Part shown: piece after piece, positions 1-9,654 of the stretch | Layout of the letters: each line of letters begins with the position of its first letter | Numbering within the stretch: the first letter of the stretch is position 1 | NCBI RefSeq assembly: GCF_008124615.1 | Contig: NZ_VNIB01000005.1 | Span: forward strand, 1 to 64,000 | DNA from: Geothermobacter ehrlichii | GTDB taxonomy: Bacteria > Desulfobacterota > Desulfuromonadia > Desulfuromonadales > Geothermobacteraceae | DNA length: 64,000 nucleotides | Reading direction: 5' to 3' | The notes under the pieces: model-generated | Database searches by the model: none | What the model was told of the DNA's origin: nothing | The model's input: only the letters and a program-made list of their open reading frames with translations | Made by a program: the position numbers and the translations under genes

Positions 1-118
1 TGTTCTCGGCGACGACGTGCGAGAACTTGATGACGATGGGAGCTGCCATGGAGACGGTCGAGGTGACCACCAGGGCCAGGGCGGCAAACAGGGTGACGAA
101 CAACAGCTTGCTTTTCAT
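1..118 (-). CDS. dctP: TRAP transporter solute-binding protein, DctP type (5' part only)
   Basis: Only the first 39 codons lie in the window; the rest runs off the left edge. The start is ATG at 118, preceded by a GAGGAGAGGA ribosome-binding site. The N-terminus is a signal peptide (basic MKSK, then a Leu/Val/Ala-rich core ending in SMAA), followed by PIVIKFSHVVAEN, which matches the start of mature DctP-family periplasmic receptors. Such proteins deliver C4-dicarboxylates or other organic acids to a DctQM membrane transporter. A good sigma-54 promoter lies upstream, consistent with the DctB/DctD-type control known for dicarboxylate uptake. The substrate cannot be told from this fragment. Confidence 0.8.
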   Translation of the reverse strand, partial: MKSKLLFVTLFAALALVVTSTVSMAAPIVIKFSHVVAEN

Positions 119-166
119 GTCTTTCCTCTCCTCTTTTGAAATAAGTAAATGGGTTGGAATGAAGGT

Positions 167-183
167 GTTGCCCTCATGGCAAC
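167..183 (-). promoter_or_regulatory. small hairpin in the dctP leader
   Basis: GTTGCC and GGCAAC form a perfect 6-bp stem around a 5-nt loop, within the predicted dctP untranslated leader and about 50 nt before the start codon. There is no following U-run, so it is not an intrinsic terminator. Its role is unknown; it could stabilise the mRNA. Confidence 0.35.
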
Positions 184-278
184 AAAACACCTGTTGAACG
201 AACGCCGGCTGGTGTTGACTTGCACCATTAATCCTAAACTTTTTAGTTGGCCGATTGACGCCGGCGCGCACTTAATTG

Positions 279-294
279 AGCAATTTGAATGCCA
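279..294 (-). promoter_or_regulatory. sigma-54 (RpoN) promoter for dctP
   Basis: The minus strand reads TGGCATTCAAATTGCT from 294 to 279. This has the GG and GC dinucleotides of the -24/-12 elements and the required spacing (TGGCAtt, four bases, TTGCT). Transcription would begin near 268, leaving about a 150-nt leader before the dctP ATG at 118. The leader contains a small hairpin at 167-183. Sigma-54 promoters need an NtrC-family activator; one such protein is encoded at 11883-13313, but DctD is the family's usual dicarboxylate activator, so the actual partner is unknown. Confidence 0.75.
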
Positions 295-776
295 GTTCGC
301 CAGCTGCCAAGGCAGGCGAAACTGTTGCCGGACGGGCGAAACGGCCTGAAAAGGCGGTTTGGTCGGCGGAAATAAAATTTTTTTATATTCTGGCTGTAAA
401 ACCTGCCACAAGTTCGTCTCCATCTGTGTCGGATGGTTGGAATGGCCGGCCGGGAAGGATGGTTGTTTTGTCTGTTAAGTCAGCGAAAATACATAAATAA
501 TAGAGGGGAGTCTCTCGCGGTTTCACCCGATGGCGAAAGCGGGTCTGGCTGCGGTGCGCCGTCAAATCTGATTTTATTTTCCGTGTTACTGTCCGGCTGG
601 TCCTGAAGTGGCTGAAATTGGCCACACCGGTCCGGTGGGTGGCTGAAATTGTCCGCCCGCAGGCGGCAGCGGGTTGAAACCGGCCGGTCGATGGTTTAAC
701 GTGGGCTCTGTCTCTCTGGTGCCGGGCGTCGGCTGCCGGTACGCGAATTCGGTTTCGAGGAAGGTTGGCTTCACTT
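295..776. other. intergenic region between dctP and ispE
   Basis: I see no convincing gene here; the open frames are short and match nothing I recognise. The region holds a direct repeat at 608-651 (listed separately). The part near 366-384 is AT-rich (a run of A and T around the ttttttatattc stretch) and could hold promoter elements for ispE, but no clear -35/-10 pair stands out. Confidence 0.5.
608..651. repeat. two 13-bp direct repeats, possible IS-end remnant
   Basis: GTGGCTGAAATTG occurs at 608-620 and again at 639-651, a 31-bp period. The first copy is also part of a short palindrome (GTGGC...GCCAC). Repeated copies of similar sequence near an element's tip are typical of IS21-family ends. 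No transposase gene is nearby, so if this is an IS end it is a relic. The IS21 link is an inference. Confidence 0.35.
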
Positions 777-1637
777 ATGGATAGCGAAAGTCAGGTCGAC
801 AGGGTGCTGGCACCGGCGAAGATCAATCTCTGGCTGCATGTTTTGCGTCGGCGGGACGACGGCTATCACGAGCTGGACATGCTGATGCAGCGGATCGATC
901 TGTGCGACGAGCTGGAGATTCGCCTCGACGACAGCGGCGAGATACGGGTCGACTGTCCGGGGCTCGAACTGCCGCCCGGCGGCGACAACCTGGCGGCCCG
1001 CGCCGCCAGGCTGATGTTCGGGCTGGCCGGGAAGGAGCGGGCGGGATGCCGGATTGCGATTCGCAAGCGGATTCCGGCGGCAGGCGGTCTTGGGGGCGGT
1101 TCGTCCGATGCCGCCGCCGTTATGCTGGCGCTCAACGAACGACTCGGGCTGCGGCTGGCCAAGGAGGTTCTCATCCGGCATGGCGTGCGGCTTGGAGCCG
1201 ACATTCCGTTCTTTTTGCTCGACGTGCCGGCGGCCCGCGCCCGGGGGGTTGGCGAGGTGCTCGAGCCGGTCGGCGGACTCCCCGAAGTCTGGTATCTTCT
1301 CGTCAACCCGGGGGTGGCCGTTTCGACCGCCTGGGTCTTTGGAAATTTGGGGTTGACAGCCCCCCGGCAGGCGGCTAAACTGCGCGAGTTTCCCCGGACG
1401 ACAGATGCTTTGGTGCGCCTTCTGCGCAACGATTTGGAGGCGGTGACCTGCTCCCGCTATCCGCAGGTGGCAAAGGCGAGGGAAGCTCTGCTGGATCTCG
1501 GTGCGGCAGGGGTGCTGATGTCCGGCAGCGGGGCGACTGTTTTCGGGGTCTTTTCGGATGAAGGTCAGGTGCGGCAGGCCGGTGAACGGCTTGATGGCGA
1601 AAGTGACTGGCAGGTCTTTGTCGCCAGACCTTGCTGA
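777..1637 (+). CDS. ispE: 4-diphosphocytidyl-2-C-methyl-D-erythritol kinase
   Basis: IspE phosphorylates CDP-methylerythritol with ATP in the MEP route to isoprenoid precursors, in the cytoplasm. The 286-aa product has the usual length. APAKINLWLHV near residues 12-22 carries the conserved Lys of the substrate site. The glycine-rich GHMP-kinase ATP loop is at about 100-112 (PAAGGLGGGSSDA), followed by LGADIPFFL and a C-terminal GSGATVFG motif. I chose ATG 777 with GAGGAAGG 12 nt upstream. A TTG at 765 in the same frame touches that ribosome-binding site and is unlikely to start translation. It sits just before tRNA-Gln and prs, the usual order in Desulfuromonadales. Confidence 0.95.
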   Translation: MDSESQVDRVLAPAKINLWLHVLRRRDDGYHELDMLMQRIDLCDELEIRLDDSGEIRVDCPGLELPPGGDNLAARAARLMFGLAGKERAGCRIAIRKRIPAAGGLGGGSSDAAAVMLALNERLGLRLAKEVLIRHGVRLGADIPFFLLDVPAARARGVGEVLEPVGGLPEVWYLLVNPGVAVSTAWVFGNLGLTAPRQAAKLREFPRTTDALVRLLRNDLEAVTCSRYPQVAKAREALLDLGAAGVLMSGSGATVFGVFSDEGQVRQAGERLDGESDWQVFVARPC

Positions 1638-1664
1638 TATGCTGCATCGGGCTGCAGACTGTGA

Positions 1665-1739
1665 TGGGGCGTCGCCAAGCGGTAAGGCACCGGATTTTGA
1701 TTCCGGCATTCCCAGGTTCGAATCCTGGCGCCCCAGCCA
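1665..1739 (+). tRNA. tRNA-Gln (anticodon TTG)
   Basis: A 75-nt cloverleaf. The acceptor stem TGGGGCG pairs with CGCCCCA, the anticodon stem CCGGA/TCCGG encloses loop TTTTGAT with anticodon TTG, and the T arm holds GGTTCGAATCC. The 3' CCA is encoded. The U1-A72 acceptor pair is typical of tRNA-Gln. It lies 27 nt after ispE and may be co-transcribed with it and prs. Confidence 0.97.
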
Positions 1740-1903
1740 TTGTTCAAAAAAAGCGGACGGGTGTCGGTTTCGGCGGGTTGGAACGGGCGTCGGCCGCGAT
1801 TTCATGTTTTCGATATACGACCTTATTACGTCGCTAACCGAGCAGGTCATGGCGCTTCCATGGCCTTGTCGTTTTTTACGGGATGCTGTGGATGGGTGGT
1901 AAA

Positions 1904-2848
1904 ATGATTGAAAAGCTGAAGATCTTCACCGGCAACTCCAATATCGACCTGGCCCGCGAAATCTGTGCCACCCTGTCGGTGCCGCTCGGCAAGGCGAGCG
2001 TCCGTACCTTTTCCGATGGCGAAATCATGGTCGAGATCGGCGAGAATGTCCGCGGCTGCGATGTCTATATCATTCAGTCGACCTGCAAGCCGTCGAACAA
2101 CAATCTGATGGAGATGCTGGTGATGACCGACGCCCTGAAGCGGGCATCTGCCGCCAGTATCACGGCCGTCGTTCCTTACTTCGGTTATGCCCGGCAGGAC
2201 CGCAAGGTCGCGCCCCGTACTCCCATTACCAGCAAGCTGGTGGCCGACCTGATCTCGGTGGCCGGCGTCAGCCGACTGGTGACCATGGATCTGCATGCCG
2301 GGCAGATTCAGGGCTTTTTCAATGTACCGGTCGATCATCTCTATGCCGCGCCGGTCATTCTGTCGGCGATCAAGGACCGGTTCGGCGACCAGGAGCTGGT
2401 TGTCGTATCGCCGGATGCCGGCGGGACGGAGCGGGCACGTGCCTTCGCCAAGCGTCTCGATGCCGGCCTGGCGATCATCGACAAGCGGCGCAGCGGCCCG
2501 AACGTCTCCGAAGTCATGCATATTATCGGCGATGTCGAGGGGAAGGTCTGTCTGATTGTCGACGACATGATCGATACCGCCGGCACCCTCTGTCAGGCGG
2601 CCCAGGCGCTGAAGGAGAAAGGGGCGGACAAGATCTACGCCAGCGCCACCCATCCCGTGCTCTCCGGGCCGGCCCTCGACCGCATCAACGGCAGTTGCCT
2701 GGAAGAGGTCTGGGTGACCAACACCATTCCCATTGAGGACAAGCTGGAGCAGTGCGACCGGTTGCGGATTCTCTCCGTTGCCGAGCTGCTGGCGGAGGCG
2801 ATCCGGCGCATCCATGGCGATGAATCGGTCAGTTCGCTTTTTGTCTGA
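1904..2848 (+). CDS. prs: ribose-phosphate pyrophosphokinase (PRPP synthetase)
   Basis: Makes PRPP from ribose-5-phosphate and ATP for nucleotide, histidine and tryptophan synthesis. The product from ATG 1904 is 314 aa, the normal class I length, and begins [13 protein letters not shown] like its relatives. Upstream in-frame starts at 1883 and 1892 would add residues absent from the family. Visible motifs are the ATP flexible-loop region around [12 protein letters not shown], the metal-binding segment [11 protein letters not shown], and the PRPP loop [15 protein letters not shown] near residue 214. The ribosome-binding site is weak (GGTGGTAAA). rplY follows after 39 nt. Confidence 0.95.
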   Translation: MIEKLKIFTGNSNIDLAREICATLSVPLGKASVRTFSDGEIMVEIGENVRGCDVYIIQSTCKPSNNNLMEMLVMTDALKRASAASITAVVPYFGYARQDRKVAPRTPITSKLVADLISVAGVSRLVTMDLHAGQIQGFFNVPVDHLYAAPVILSAIKDRFGDQELVVVSPDAGGTERARAFAKRLDAGLAIIDKRRSGPNVSEVMHIIGDVEGKVCLIVDDMIDTAGTLCQAAQALKEKGADKIYASATHPVLSGPALDRINGSCLEEVWVTNTIPIEDKLEQCDRLRILSVAELLAEAIRRIHGDESVSSLFV

Positions 2849-2887
2849 AACAGGTCAACAAACGGTAAGTCACTGGAGGATACCGAT

Positions 2888-3511
2888 ATGGCTCAAGCAG
2901 AATTGAATGTCACCGCACGGACCAGGACCGGCAAGGGTGGAGCCCGCGCGGTTCGCAGGGAAAAACTCGTCCCGGCCGTGGTCTACGGCAAGGGGATGGA
3001 GCCCTGTGCCATCACCGTCGATCCCCGGGCGCTGGACAAGGCCCTGGATGACGAGGCCGGCTGGAACACCCTGATCACTCTCAAGGGCGACGGTCCCTTC
3101 GACGGCAAGCAGGTGATCGTCAAGGATATGCAGATCGACCCGCTGCGCCGCGAAGTGCTGCATGTCGATTTTCAGGCCATCGACCTGAGCGCCAAGGTCA
3201 GCGTCATGGTGCCGGTGCATCCTGTCGGCAAGTCTGAAGGGGAGAAGCTGGGCGGCAACCTGGAGGTCATCCGCCACGAGCTGGAAGTGCTCTGTCTGCC
3301 GACCGACATCCCCTCGGCCATCGAGGTCGATGTTGCGGCGCTGAACATCGGCGATGTTCTGCATGTTGCCGATATCCAGCCGCCGGCGGGGGTCGAGATC
3401 CCCTATGATGTCAACTTCACCGTGATTACCTGCACCGGCCACAAGCCGGAAGCCGGTGAGGGTGCCGAAGGCGAAGAGGGCGCAGAGGGCGCAGAGTCGT
3501 CCGAAGGCTGA
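2888..3511 (+). CDS. rplY: 50S ribosomal protein L25, long Ctc form
   Basis: A 207-aa L25/Ctc protein binding 5S rRNA. Residues 1-95 form the L25 N-terminal domain (start AELNVTARTRTGKGGARAVRR). The second half is the C-terminal TL5/Ctc beta domain, ending in an acidic low-complexity tail of Glu, Gly and Ala (about 185-207). The start at 2888 has TGGAGGATACC in front. It is followed after 11 nt by pth; the prs-rplY-pth order is common in Proteobacteria and suggests an operon. Confidence 0.95.
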   Translation: MAQAELNVTARTRTGKGGARAVRREKLVPAVVYGKGMEPCAITVDPRALDKALDDEAGWNTLITLKGDGPFDGKQVIVKDMQIDPLRREVLHVDFQAIDLSAKVSVMVPVHPVGKSEGEKLGGNLEVIRHELEVLCLPTDIPSAIEVDVAALNIGDVLHVADIQPPAGVEIPYDVNFTVITCTGHKPEAGEGAEGEEGAEGAESSEG

Positions 3512-3522
3512 GCTGAGTTGTC

Positions 3523-4098
3523 GTGAAGCTGATTGTCGGACTTGGCAATCCCGGCGAACGTTACCGGTTGACCAGGCACAATATCGGCTTCATGGTGGCC
3601 GAGCGTCTGGCGGCTCGCAACGGCTTGTCACTGAAGCGGCGCGGACACCAGGGTATCCATGGCGTCGGTCGGGTCGGCAACGAACAGGTCACGGTGCTGT
3701 TGCCCCAGACATTCATGAATCACAGCGGCGCCAGCGTTGGTTCCGCCGTTCGGTCCCTCGGCATCGCGCCGGGAGATCTGCTTGTCATTCATGACGATCT
3801 CGATCTCGACTACGGCCGCATCCGCTTTCGGGCCGGAGGCGGTCATGGCGGTCACAACGGCCTGCGGCACATCATCCAGGTGTTGGGACACGGCGATTTC
3901 GCTCGTTGCAAGCTCGGCATCGGCCGACCGCCGGCCGGGCAGGAAGTCGTCGACTATGTGCTGCGCCCCTTCGGTAGGGACCAGGCCCGCCGGCTCGAGG
4001 AGCTGGTCGACCGAGCCGCCGAGGCGGTCGAGCTGTTTGTGACCGGCGGTCTGCAGGCCGCCATGAACAAGTTCAATAATCAGGTTCTTACGGACTGA
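3523..4098 (+). CDS. pth: peptidyl-tRNA hydrolase
   Basis: Releases tRNA from peptidyl-tRNA that has dropped off ribosomes. The 191-aa protein starts at GTG 3523 with [22 protein letters not shown], which holds the conserved Asn (GNPG) and catalytic His (RHNIG). FMNHSG and HDDLDLDYG with GGHGGHNGL further in complete the Pth signature. No strong ribosome-binding site is seen before the GTG, so translation may be coupled to rplY 11 nt upstream. Confidence 0.95.
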   Translation: MKLIVGLGNPGERYRLTRHNIGFMVAERLAARNGLSLKRRGHQGIHGVGRVGNEQVTVLLPQTFMNHSGASVGSAVRSLGIAPGDLLVIHDDLDLDYGRIRFRAGGGHGGHNGLRHIIQVLGHGDFARCKLGIGRPPAGQEVVDYVLRPFGRDQARRLEELVDRAAEAVELFVTGGLQAAMNKFNNQVLTD

Positions 4099-4132
4099 TT
4101 CTAAATCCAAAAAACAGAGAGGGAAAAAGCCA

Positions 4133-6142
<2,010 letters not shown>

Positions 6143-6169
6143 GGGGGCGGCGACAGACATCGAAACATC

Positions 6170-6205
6170 CGATAGCCGGGGCGCGGTCCCCGGCTATCGT
6201 CTTTT
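6170..6205 (+). terminator. intrinsic terminator after hppA
   Basis: A perfect 12-bp stem (CGATAGCCGGGG pairing with CCCCGGCTATCG) with a 6-nt loop, followed by TCTTTT. It separates hppA from ychF, whose ATG is at 6221. Confidence 0.9.
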
Positions 6206-6220
6206 GCACAGGATTAATAC

Positions 6221-7315
6221 ATGGGTTTCAAGTGCGGTATTGTCGGTCTGCCCAATGTCGGCAAGTCGACCATCTTCAATGCGCTGACCTCGGCTGGCGC
6301 CGAGTCGGCCAACTATCCCTTCTGCACCATCGAGCCGAATGTGGGCGTGGTGGCTGTCCCCGACCCGCGGCTGCAGGCCCTTGCCGAGATCGTCCGGCCG
6401 CAGCAGGTACTGCCGACCACGATCGAGTTCGTCGACATCGCCGGCCTGGTCCGCGGAGCGAGCAAGGGAGAGGGACTCGGCAACCAGTTTCTCGGTCATA
6501 TCCGGCAGGTTGACGCCGTGGCCCACGTCGTTCGCTGTTTCGAGGACGAGAACGTCGTCCATGTCGACGGCGCCGTCGATCCCTTGCGCGATGTCGAGGT
6601 CATCCAGACCGAGCTCAATCTCGCCGACCTGGCGACGGTCGAAAAGCGGATCGCCCGCATCGACAAGCAGGCCCGCAGTGGCGACAAGGAGATGCAGCGC
6701 GAACTCGAGGTGCTGCGCCGGGTCGAGGCGGTGCTCAACGACGGACGGCCGGCCCGCGCCGCCGGCCTCGAACCGGAGGATGCGGCGCGACTTAAGGAGC
6801 TCTGTCTCATTACCGCCAAGCCGGTCCTCTATGTGGCCAACGTCGGCGAGGACGATCTTCCCGATGGCAATGTGCTCGTGGAGAAGCTGCGCAGTCAGGC
6901 ACGGCAGGAGAACGCCGAGGTGGTGGTCATCTGCGGCAGTATCGAGGCAGAGATCGCCGAGCTCGACGGCACCGAGAAGGAGGAGTTTCTGCGCGATCTC
7001 GGGCTGGAGTCGTCCGGTCTCGATCGGATGATTCAGGCCGGTTACCGGCTGCTGGGGTTGCTGACCTATTTTACCGCCGGCGTCAAGGAGGTGCGGGCCT
7101 GGACTGTCCCCGCCGGCTGCAAGGCGCCGCAGGCCGCCGGAGTCATCCACACCGATTTCGAAAAGGGGTTCATCCGCGCCGAGGTGATTGCCTATGACGA
7201 TTTCATCCGCGCCGGCGGCGAGGCCGGCGCCCGGGAAAAGGGCCTGATGCGCCTCGAAGGCAAGGATTATGTGGTCGCTGACGGCGATGTCATGCATTTC
7301 AGGTTCAACGTCTGA
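6221..7315 (+). CDS. ychF: redox-regulated ATPase/GTPase of the Obg family
   Basis: YchF is a ribosome-associated P-loop NTPase that prefers ATP. The 364-aa length is normal. GLPNVGKST (residues about 8-16) is the G1 loop, [17 protein letters not shown] is the switch II/G3 region, and the C-terminal third is the TGS-like domain ([20 protein letters not shown], then ending in DVMHFRFNV). It stands between the hppA terminator and the rpsF leader, so it is probably transcribed alone. Confidence 0.95.
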   Translation: MGFKCGIVGLPNVGKSTIFNALTSAGAESANYPFCTIEPNVGVVAVPDPRLQALAEIVRPQQVLPTTIEFVDIAGLVRGASKGEGLGNQFLGHIRQVDAVAHVVRCFEDENVVHVDGAVDPLRDVEVIQTELNLADLATVEKRIARIDKQARSGDKEMQRELEVLRRVEAVLNDGRPARAAGLEPEDAARLKELCLITAKPVLYVANVGEDDLPDGNVLVEKLRSQARQENAEVVVICGSIEAEIAELDGTEKEEFLRDLGLESSGLDRMIQAGYRLLGLLTYFTAGVKEVRAWTVPAGCKAPQAAGVIHTDFEKGFIRAEVIAYDDFIRAGGEAGAREKGLMRLEGKDYVVADGDVMHFRFNV

Positions 7316-7334
7316 GGTCTGTTGTTGCAAGCTG

Positions 7335-7363
7335 TTGCCTTTACCGGGCAATCGTGGTAAATA
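7335..7363 (+). promoter_or_regulatory. candidate sigma-70 promoter for the rpsF operon
   Basis: TTGCCT at 7335-7340 and TAAATA at 7358-7363 are 17 bp apart. The -10 match is only partial, so this is tentative; the position, 110 bp before rpsF and directly before a strong leader hairpin, is suitable. Confidence 0.4.
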
Positions 7364-7372
7364 AACCTTCTT

Positions 7373-7395
7373 TTGCGTCGGAAGGGCCGACGCAA
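7373..7395 (+). promoter_or_regulatory. strong hairpin in the rpsF leader
   Basis: A perfect 9-bp stem (TTGCGTCGG / CCGACGCAA) around AAGGG, with no U-run. A further GC-rich structured stretch follows up to 7455. Ribosomal S6 and S18 operons in many bacteria carry an autoregulatory leader that mimics the S6:S18 site on 16S rRNA. Whether this leader holds such a site is an inference needing covariance-model checking. Confidence 0.4.
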
Positions 7396-7472
7396 GCTCC
7401 TTGCTCCGGACGGTCCGGGGCTGACACCTGAGCCGGGGGTTCAGGACACAACTCACGAGGAGGAATTCTCAC

Positions 7473-7850
7473 ATGCGAAACTACGAAACCATGGTCATCC
7501 TCAATCCCGAGCTGGCGGGAGAGGAACTGGCTGCCGAGGTCGAGAGGCTCAAGGAGTTTCTCGGTAAGGTCAACGCCGAAATCCTCAAGGTCGAGGAGTG
7601 GGGCGTGCGCAAGCTGGCCTATCTGGTCAAAAAGCACGCTCGCGGCATCTACTATCTTTTCATCTACAAGGTCGATCCGGGTTCGATCGCTGAGTTCGAA
7701 CGGCGCCTGCGCATCGAGGATGCGGTGCTCAAGTTCCAGACCGTCCTGCTCGATGACGACTTCAGCGTGCCGGAAGAACAGCCTGCAGCCGAAGCCGGGG
7801 CCGGTGTGGAAGCGCCCGGCGAAGAGGCCGCCGAGCAGACCGAAGCCTGA
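7473..7850 (+). CDS. rpsF: 30S ribosomal protein S6
   Basis: A 125-aa S6 protein that pairs with S18 on the 30S platform. It begins [14 protein letters not shown] and contains [24 protein letters not shown], the conserved S6 core. The C-terminal 25 residues are an Ala/Glu-rich acidic tail. The ribosome-binding site is GAGGAGG before ATG 7473. It is first in rpsF-rpsR-DUF2232-rplI-dnaB. Confidence 0.96.
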   Translation: MRNYETMVILNPELAGEELAAEVERLKEFLGKVNAEILKVEEWGVRKLAYLVKKHARGIYYLFIYKVDPGSIAEFERRLRIEDAVLKFQTVLLDDDFSVPEEQPAAEAGAGVEAPGEEAAEQTEA

Positions 7851-7882
7851 ATCCGAACCGAAAAGAAGAGGAGATAGAAACG

Positions 7883-8146
7883 ATGGCGAATCCGAGACAA
7901 TCTGGAGGAAATCCGCGGCGTCGCTACGGCCGGCGCAAGGGCTGCCGATTCTGTGCCGACAAGACCCTGGTGATTGACTACAAACAGGTCGATACCCTGA
8001 AATATTTCCTGTCCGAGCGGGGCAAGATCGTTCCGCGGCGGATTTCCGGCAACTGCGCCACCCATCAGCGCAAGCTGACCGAAGCGATCAAGCGGGCGCG
8101 CAACATCGCCCTGCTGCCCTTTACCGCCAGCCAGGTGCCCGAATAG
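7883..8146 (+). CDS. rpsR: 30S ribosomal protein S18
   Basis: An 87-aa S18 with a basic N-terminus ([15 protein letters not shown]), then [19 protein letters not shown] and a conserved [20 protein letters not shown] tail. CRFC plus the later GNC resemble the zinc-type (C+) S18 set, though I can place only three cysteines. It follows rpsF by 32 nt with GAGGAG upstream. Confidence 0.96.
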   Translation: MANPRQSGGNPRRRYGRRKGCRFCADKTLVIDYKQVDTLKYFLSERGKIVPRRISGNCATHQRKLTEAIKRARNIALLPFTASQVPE

Positions 8147-8175
8147 ACCCTGGCCCGGGGGGCAGGGATCGGTCC

Positions 8176-9108
8176 ATGCTTGCACTCGTACGATTGTCCC
8201 TGTTCGGCGCCGCCGTCAGCCTCGGGTTGCAGCTTCTGGCCGGTTTTCTCGGCATGGCCGGGGTGCTGGTCAACCTGCTGGTGCCCGTCCCCCTGGCCTA
8301 CGTCGCCATGCTCGGCGGCATGCCTGCGGGTGGGCTGGCGGCCTTCATCGCCTTCGTGGTTGCCTGGGCGACCGGCGGTCCGTGGGCGATGGCGGTCTTT
8401 GCCATCCAGTTCGCTGCTCCGGCCCTGATTCTGGCCGGGCTGCTGCGCCGCTCGGTGCCTTGGGACCGGGCCATTGCCGTCGGCACCCTGCTGGTGTTCG
8501 CGGTCGGTTTCGCCGGGCTCTGGATTTACGCTTCCCGCTCCGGCGTGGGGATGATCGAAACCGTCAACGGTTATCTGCAGAGCGAAATCGATACCGCCCT
8601 GAAAATGGGGGAGGCCGGCAACCTGACGGCGGATCAGCTGGCCGAATACCGGAGGGTGGTCACCGGCATGGGAGACTTTCTCCGGGTGACCTTTCCCGGC
8701 TGGTCGGTTCTGGTGGTCGAGATTCTGATGGCCGTGCAGGTGCTTTTTCTCAATCGTCTGGCCCACGGACGGTTTCATCTGGCGGGCAGCGAGTTTCGCC
8801 GCTGGAAGACGCATGAACTGCTGATCTGGCCCCTGATCGCTGCCGGTTTCGCCGGTGCCCTGGGTGACGGGGTGCTGCGCATCGTCGGTCTGAACCTGCT
8901 GCTGGTCATTCTGCCGGCCTACTTTCTGCAGGGAATGGCCATCGTCACCTGGTTTTTCGCCCGCAAGGGGGTGCCGCCGGTCATGCGCGGCGCCGGCTAC
9001 GTGCTGATCGCTGTGATCAACCCGTTGCCCGTCATCGTGACCGGCATCGGCGTGTTCGATCTCTGGGTCGATTTTCGCCAGCCGCGTCTGAAGCGGAACA
9101 AACAGTAG
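8176..9108 (+). CDS. DUF2232 (YybS-like) multi-spanning membrane protein
   Basis: A 310-aa integral membrane protein with about eight hydrophobic segments. The N-terminal helices (about 1-110) are followed by a short loop and a soluble stretch near 125-170, then GWSVLVVEILMAVQVLFLNRL and three more helices. Placement between rpsR and rplI is the conserved position of DUF2232/YybS-type proteins in Firmicutes and delta-proteobacteria. Function is unknown; the fold resembles small-molecule or S-component transporters, which is inference. Start ATG 8176. Confidence 0.8.
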   Translation: MLALVRLSLFGAAVSLGLQLLAGFLGMAGVLVNLLVPVPLAYVAMLGGMPAGGLAAFIAFVVAWATGGPWAMAVFAIQFAAPALILAGLLRRSVPWDRAIAVGTLLVFAVGFAGLWIYASRSGVGMIETVNGYLQSEIDTALKMGEAGNLTADQLAEYRRVVTGMGDFLRVTFPGWSVLVVEILMAVQVLFLNRLAHGRFHLAGSEFRRWKTHELLIWPLIAAGFAGALGDGVLRIVGLNLLLVILPAYFLQGMAIVTWFFARKGVPPVMRGAGYVLIAVINPLPVIVTGIGVFDLWVDFRQPRLKRNKQ

Positions 9109-9141
9109 GAAACATAAATTGACTCACCGTGGAGGAGAGCG

Positions 9142-9591
9142 ATGGAAATCATTCTCACAGAAAATGTCGAAGGGCTCGGCAATATCGGCGACCTGGTGAA
9201 GGTCAAGCCCGGATACGCCCGGAACTACCTGGTTCCCAAGGGGCTGGCCGTTATCGCCAACAGCCGCAACATCAAGGAATTCGAACACCAGAAGCGCCAG
9301 GCCGAGCGCAAGTTCCAGCGTGTGGTGCAGGCCGCCGAGGTGCTCAAGGGCAAGATCGAGGCCCAGCCGCTGCAGGTCGCGCACAAGGCGGGTGAAGAGG
9401 GCAAGCTCTACGGCGCCGTCACCGCCATGGAAATTGGCGCCAAGCTGGCCGAGGCCGGCATAGAGATCGACCGCCGCAAGATCCAGATCGACGAGCCGAT
9501 CAAGAACCTGGGCGAGTACGAGATTCCTGTCAAGCTCGACGCCGGCGTGACCGCGACCATCAAGCTGACCGTCGTCGCCGAAGCCGAGTAA
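9142..9591 (+). CDS. rplI: 50S ribosomal protein L9
   Basis: A 149-aa L9. The N-terminal rRNA-binding domain has the signature GLGNIGDLVKVKPGYARNYL (residues about 12-31). A long charged helix (about 40-75) leads to the C-terminal domain. ATG 9142 has GGAGGAG 10 nt upstream. Confidence 0.96.
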   Translation: MEIILTENVEGLGNIGDLVKVKPGYARNYLVPKGLAVIANSRNIKEFEHQKRQAERKFQRVVQAAEVLKGKIEAQPLQVAHKAGEEGKLYGAVTAMEIGAKLAEAGIEIDRRKIQIDEPIKNLGEYEIPVKLDAGVTATIKLTVVAEAE

Positions 9592-9612
9592 AACAACTGC
9601 CTGCCGCGGGTC

Positions 9613-9633
9613 GGGGCCATCGGTCCCGGCCCC
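9613..9633 (+). promoter_or_regulatory. GC-rich hairpin between rplI and dnaB
   Basis: GGGGCC at 9613-9618 pairs with GGCCCC at 9628-9633, followed by ATTATTC rather than a U-run. It could be an attenuator that lowers dnaB expression relative to ribosomal genes; that role is an inference. Confidence 0.35.
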
Positions 9634-9654
9634 ATTATTCTTGTCCGGGTTGTG

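Noticed and set aside
771-1850. A 359-codon minus-strand frame across ispE and tRNA-Gln
   Set aside because: It runs through a tRNA gene and is antisense to ispE; no ribosome-binding site or domain.
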